Assembly (NCBI GenBank): GCA_009801085.1
Contig: VNWV01000001.1
Coordinates: 3,782,001-3,846,000, forward strand
Length of the DNA: 64,000 nt
Direction: 5' to 3'
From: Lasiodiplodia sp. COLG20
Taxonomy: Eukaryota; Ascomycota; Dothideomycetes; Botryosphaeriales; Botryosphaeriaceae
A program made the position numbers and the translations under genes. Below the pieces are notes generated by a model. The model saw only the letters and a program-made list of their open reading frames with translations. It was not told the origin of the DNA and did not search any database. Of this stretch, positions 61,701-64,000 are shown piece after piece. Position 1 is the stretch's first letter. Each line of letters opens with the position of its first letter.

Positions 61701-62322
61701 GAAGAAGACGGGCTCCTGGCTGGGTGGCTGGTTCAAGCGCTCCGAAGGCAACGGCGAGCAGCTGGGCAACAAGCCCATCCGGGCCAAGCTGGGCGAGGAA
61801 AACTCGTTCTACTACGACCCGGACCTCAAGAAGTGGGTCAACAAGAAGGCGGGTCCCGCAGACCAGCAGAAGCCCGCCGGCACCCCGCCGCCTCCCAGGG
61901 GCCCTGCCCCGCCGCCGTCTCTCCGTAACTCCGCTTCCATGGCCAACCTCGCCGGCCCGCCAAAGGCTCCTGGTGCTGGCTTGACGCCTCCGCTCGGTGC
62001 CAGCGGCGGCCCGCCTGGTGGTCCGATGAGGAGCACGAGTATGCCGCCACCCATGGCGGCGAGCGCGCCTGGATCGGGTGCCGCGACGCCGGCCAGGACG
62101 GGCTCTCCGGCTGTCGGTGGTCCGCCGTCGGCGGCGGGTACGCCTGGTGGTGCGGGTACGCCCGGTGGTGGTCCGCCGGGTGGTCCGCCGAGTAGGCCGG
62201 CGACCAGCATGAGCAATGCGAGCAGCATTGATGATTTGCTCGGCGTGCCGGCGCCGAGGAAGGGCGCGGCGAAGAAAAAGGGGAGGGGTGCGGGGAGGTA
62301 TGTTGATGTTATGGCGAAGTAG
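55728..62322 (+). CDS. SEC16: COPII coat assembly scaffold SEC16
   Basis: Sec16 organises ER exit sites and COPII assembly. Two exons (55728-61593, 61682-62322) give 2168 residues. The N-terminal ~570 residues are acidic and Glu/Pro/Thr-rich, with six spaced copies of a WG..(D/E).DF..G motif (about 300, 347, 393, 451, 509, 553). A Pro/Ser/Tyr-rich region follows, with many SRYSPAPP repeats (about 930-1000). The central conserved domain starts near 1178 (LSYVKPTDETVNDPLERWKG, FKWGLGGTILTSFP) and runs into the ACE1 alpha-helical region (VWDAADKRLWGHAMLIAST, FVRQEVRKVSGNNQSLAALY). The C-terminal conserved region (GGWFKR, AKLGEENSFYYDPDLKKWVN, about 1965-2005), which binds Sec23 in yeast, is encoded after the intron. 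A final Gly/Pro-rich tail ends GRYVDVMAK. Complete. Confidence 0.95.
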
Positions 62323-63194
62323 AGGGGTTGAGGTTTGGTTTGGTCTGGGTTGTATAGATAGAGTGTTTGTGGGATAGGAGGGGTTGGAGACGTGAGGTAG
62401 TGTGTGGCAGAGGTTTTCGGGGGTTTTTGGTTGTGTTTTTCCCTTGTTTTTTTCCCTTTCCCCTGTGTCTTCTCTTTAGTGTGGTTGCATGGATGGACGG
62501 ACGGACGGACGGACTGACTGATTGACGGATGGATGGATGAAAGCAACGATCAGATGGCACTCGCAATTGCAATTGAGAATTGGATTCAGGCATTGGGGGA
62601 TTGCGTCTTATTCGAGATGAATGAAGGGATGGGTTGATGGATGGGCGGACGGGGTTTATGGGATTGGGTTGTACGATAGCGTTTTTTCTTTTCCCTTTTT
62701 TTCTATGCTGAAAGTATAGGATTTCAAGACGCTGTATGGATTTGTAATTGGGATATGTCCCCGCCTTTATTTTTCTGTTCACCTCTGCAGTTAAGCTTTT
62801 GGTATGAGGTGATCAGGTAGCCCTGCCTAAGACGGTGGCTCAATCAAGCATCGGGAAGGCTCTTTCGCGAGCTAGTAGTCATAGCTTTTTGCTATGGATA
62901 CTTTTAGCTATTTTCTCAATAGAGATACCAAGCGGTGTTGCGATATACTTTGCACAAAAAGGTCATCGTTAGGAAGACCATTCATATCTGGTAATAATAT
63001 AAAAATGAAAATGTTCGTTTAGAGATGTGATAGGGGTCCTTCAACAATGATGAGTCCGTAAGCGAAAATAAAGACAATCAATGAGATGGTGAATCATGAT
63101 TGATGATGAATCACTCCCTACATCCATTGAGACATTCGCTTTGACCATTTACCACCTGAATTTGATAGCACCCCCACAGCAATGTACCTAGAAC
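62323..63194. other. Convergent intergenic region, SEC16 / NLR-like gene
   Basis: 872 bp without a supported gene. It holds a GGAC/GGAT microsatellite and, from about 62790 to 63190, AT-rich DNA with a small inverted repeat (CATAGC, loop TTTTT, GCTATG, near 62880). The AT-rich part borders the NLR-like gene. Confidence 0.45.
62490..62539. repeat. (GGAC)n/(GGAT)n microsatellite
   Basis: Tandem four-base units (TGGA, CGGA, CTGA) run for about 50 bp in the 3' flank of SEC16. Variable tetranucleotide tracts of this kind are common in fungal untranslated regions. Confidence 0.8.
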
Positions 63195-64000
63195 TTAGTC
63201 CAACTTCTTCAAAGCCTTGCCTATCAATCCCTGAATAATCTTAGAGCCGCGCTTGATTGGGACCAAATGCCTGAATCGACGAGACTTTAGTAGAAGTCTT
63301 ACCAATTCCGTTCGTTGCTCGGTGGGTAGAACTTGTTTTGCTCCAAGAATGATCTTGACTTCATCTTTCGTAGAAGAGTGAGCCCCGTGAACTATGAAGA
63401 CCTTGCCCATTTCGAACAGATCGTTCTGGTTGGTAGTCTTTGCGGCATCTTGAGCTGATAAAAGACGTAGAAACAAGTCCCATGGTGTTTCATTACCGGA
63501 AATTGACTTGTTCGGGCTGGCTCCTGTGTCGAGTAGGCCTTTAATGAAGTCCTTGCGGATGTCTTGCGCTTCTGGGGCATCATAGTTGTGACACAAGTTC
63601 TTTACAGCTTGATGGAGGAACACATCTCTGTACCTCTCATTTATTGCAGAACATGTTTCAATAGCCCGTAGCAGGTAGAGCCAAAGCTGATTCATAGCCG
63701 CAAATTCGAGGAAGGGTTGTGTGCCGATCGTACGGACTTTTTCTACCGCCTGAGCTTCGTCGAGCACGTCTACGAGCGCTTTACCTGTACGAATCTCATA
63801 CCTCCGGGAGTGGAAAATGAGTGAAGAGTAATAAGTCTCATCTTCGTTCAGTCTGGGGGACGTGCCCCTCGCGGGAACCGTTTTGATGAGAGCCAGGAAT
63901 GCTCTTGCGGCAGAGACATGGGCGTCAAATTGTGGGTCGAGCTTACTGAATAGCTTCTCCATGGCCTTGTTCTCAAGAAAGTCTCGCACTGTTCTGTGCA
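63195..64000 (-). CDS. C-terminal part of a probable NACHT/NLR-like protein
   Basis: The minus-strand frame is open to the window edge and ends at TAA (63197-63195), so about 268 residues of the C-terminus are visible and the 5' part lies outside. The visible N-terminal end reads HRTVRDFLENKAMEKLF. An (F/L)(I/L)HRTV.DFL block is, in my recollection, the conserved signature just downstream of the NACHT domain in many fungal NLR-like proteins (region often annotated as DUF7791). An ankyrin-like unit follows (KGLLDTGASPNKSISGNETPW). The last ~60 residues are basic with no repeat. Fungal NLRs of this sort are linked to non-self recognition and programmed cell death; role here is inference. Neighbouring AT-rich DNA is common around such genes. 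Confidence 0.65.
   Translation of the reverse strand, partial: HRTVRDFLENKAMEKLFSKLDPQFDAHVSAARAFLALIKTVPARGTSPRLNEDETYYSSLIFHSRRYEIRTGKALVDVLDEAQAVEKVRTIGTQPFLEFAAMNQLWLYLLRAIETCSAINERYRDVFLHQAVKNLCHNYDAPEAQDIRKDFIKGLLDTGASPNKSISGNETPWDLFLRLLSAQDAAKTTNQNDLFEMGKVFIVHGAHSSTKDEVKIILGAKQVLPTEQRTELVRLLLKSRRFRHLVPIKRGSKIIQGLIGKALKKLD

Overview
The window is GC-rich nuclear DNA of a filamentous ascomycete (Pezizomycotina). A dothideomycete is likely but is inference. The evidence is spliceosomal introns mostly 49-90 nt long with GTANGN donors, CTAAC/CTGAC branch points and YAG acceptors; housekeeping genes on both strands without operons; and gene families typical of filamentous fungi (MIF2, HOOK, SCD6, FacC-type carnitine acetyltransferase, NACHT-type NLR). 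All exon joins given here were built by hand from splice motifs plus family conservation, and their coding lengths are multiples of three.

Layout, left to right: Myb/SANT protein (+, 498-2709); kinetochore protein MIF2/CENP-C (-, 4623-8934), whose last coding exon lies beyond an apparent 1.85-kb intron; a small protein with a divergent forkhead-like domain (-, 9576-10286); SCD6/LSM14 (-, 12859-14896), divergent from a PEX39-like KPWE protein (+, 15259-16050); adenylate kinase (-, 17095-18224) and PCF11 (-, 18919-20813); a secreted I9-type inhibitor-like protein with a 10-nt exon (+, 21632-22119); HOOK (+, 22845-25861); a 1287-aa coiled-coil orphan (-, 27930-31903); RVB2 (+, 32872-34461); RAD57 (-, 35676-37453); carnitine acetyltransferase (+, 38616-41886) with a possible alternative C-terminus; a tail-anchored orphan (+, 42944-44134); a 194-aa fungal protein (-, 45646-46230); QCR10 (+, 48587-49252); proteasome subunit PUP2 (-, 49657-50635); the P4-ATPase NEO1 (-, 51126-55121), divergent from SEC16 (+, 55728-62322); and the C-terminal end of a probable NACHT/NLR protein (-, 63195 to the window edge).

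The genes are mostly unrelated core functions: transcription and RNA processing (Myb, PCF11, SCD6, RVB2), chromosome segregation and repair (MIF2, RAD57), trafficking (HOOK, NEO1, SEC16, PEX39-like), energy metabolism (ADK1, QCR10, carnitine acetyltransferase) and proteolysis (PUP2, I9 protein). Only a few links are suggestive: NEO1 and SEC16 share a 606-bp divergent promoter region and both serve the early secretory pathway; HOOK (endosome/peroxisome transport in other fungi), the PEX39-like protein and the carnitine acetyltransferase all touch peroxisome or acetyl-CoA biology. I found no rRNA, tRNA, CRISPR array or intact transposon. The most notable features are the extreme exon architectures (3-, 9-, 10-, 12- and 13-nt coding exons and the 1.85-kb intron), a long G-quadruplex-capable tract abutting a stop codon, WG/DF repeats in SEC16, the PEX39-like gene, and two uncharacterised proteins.
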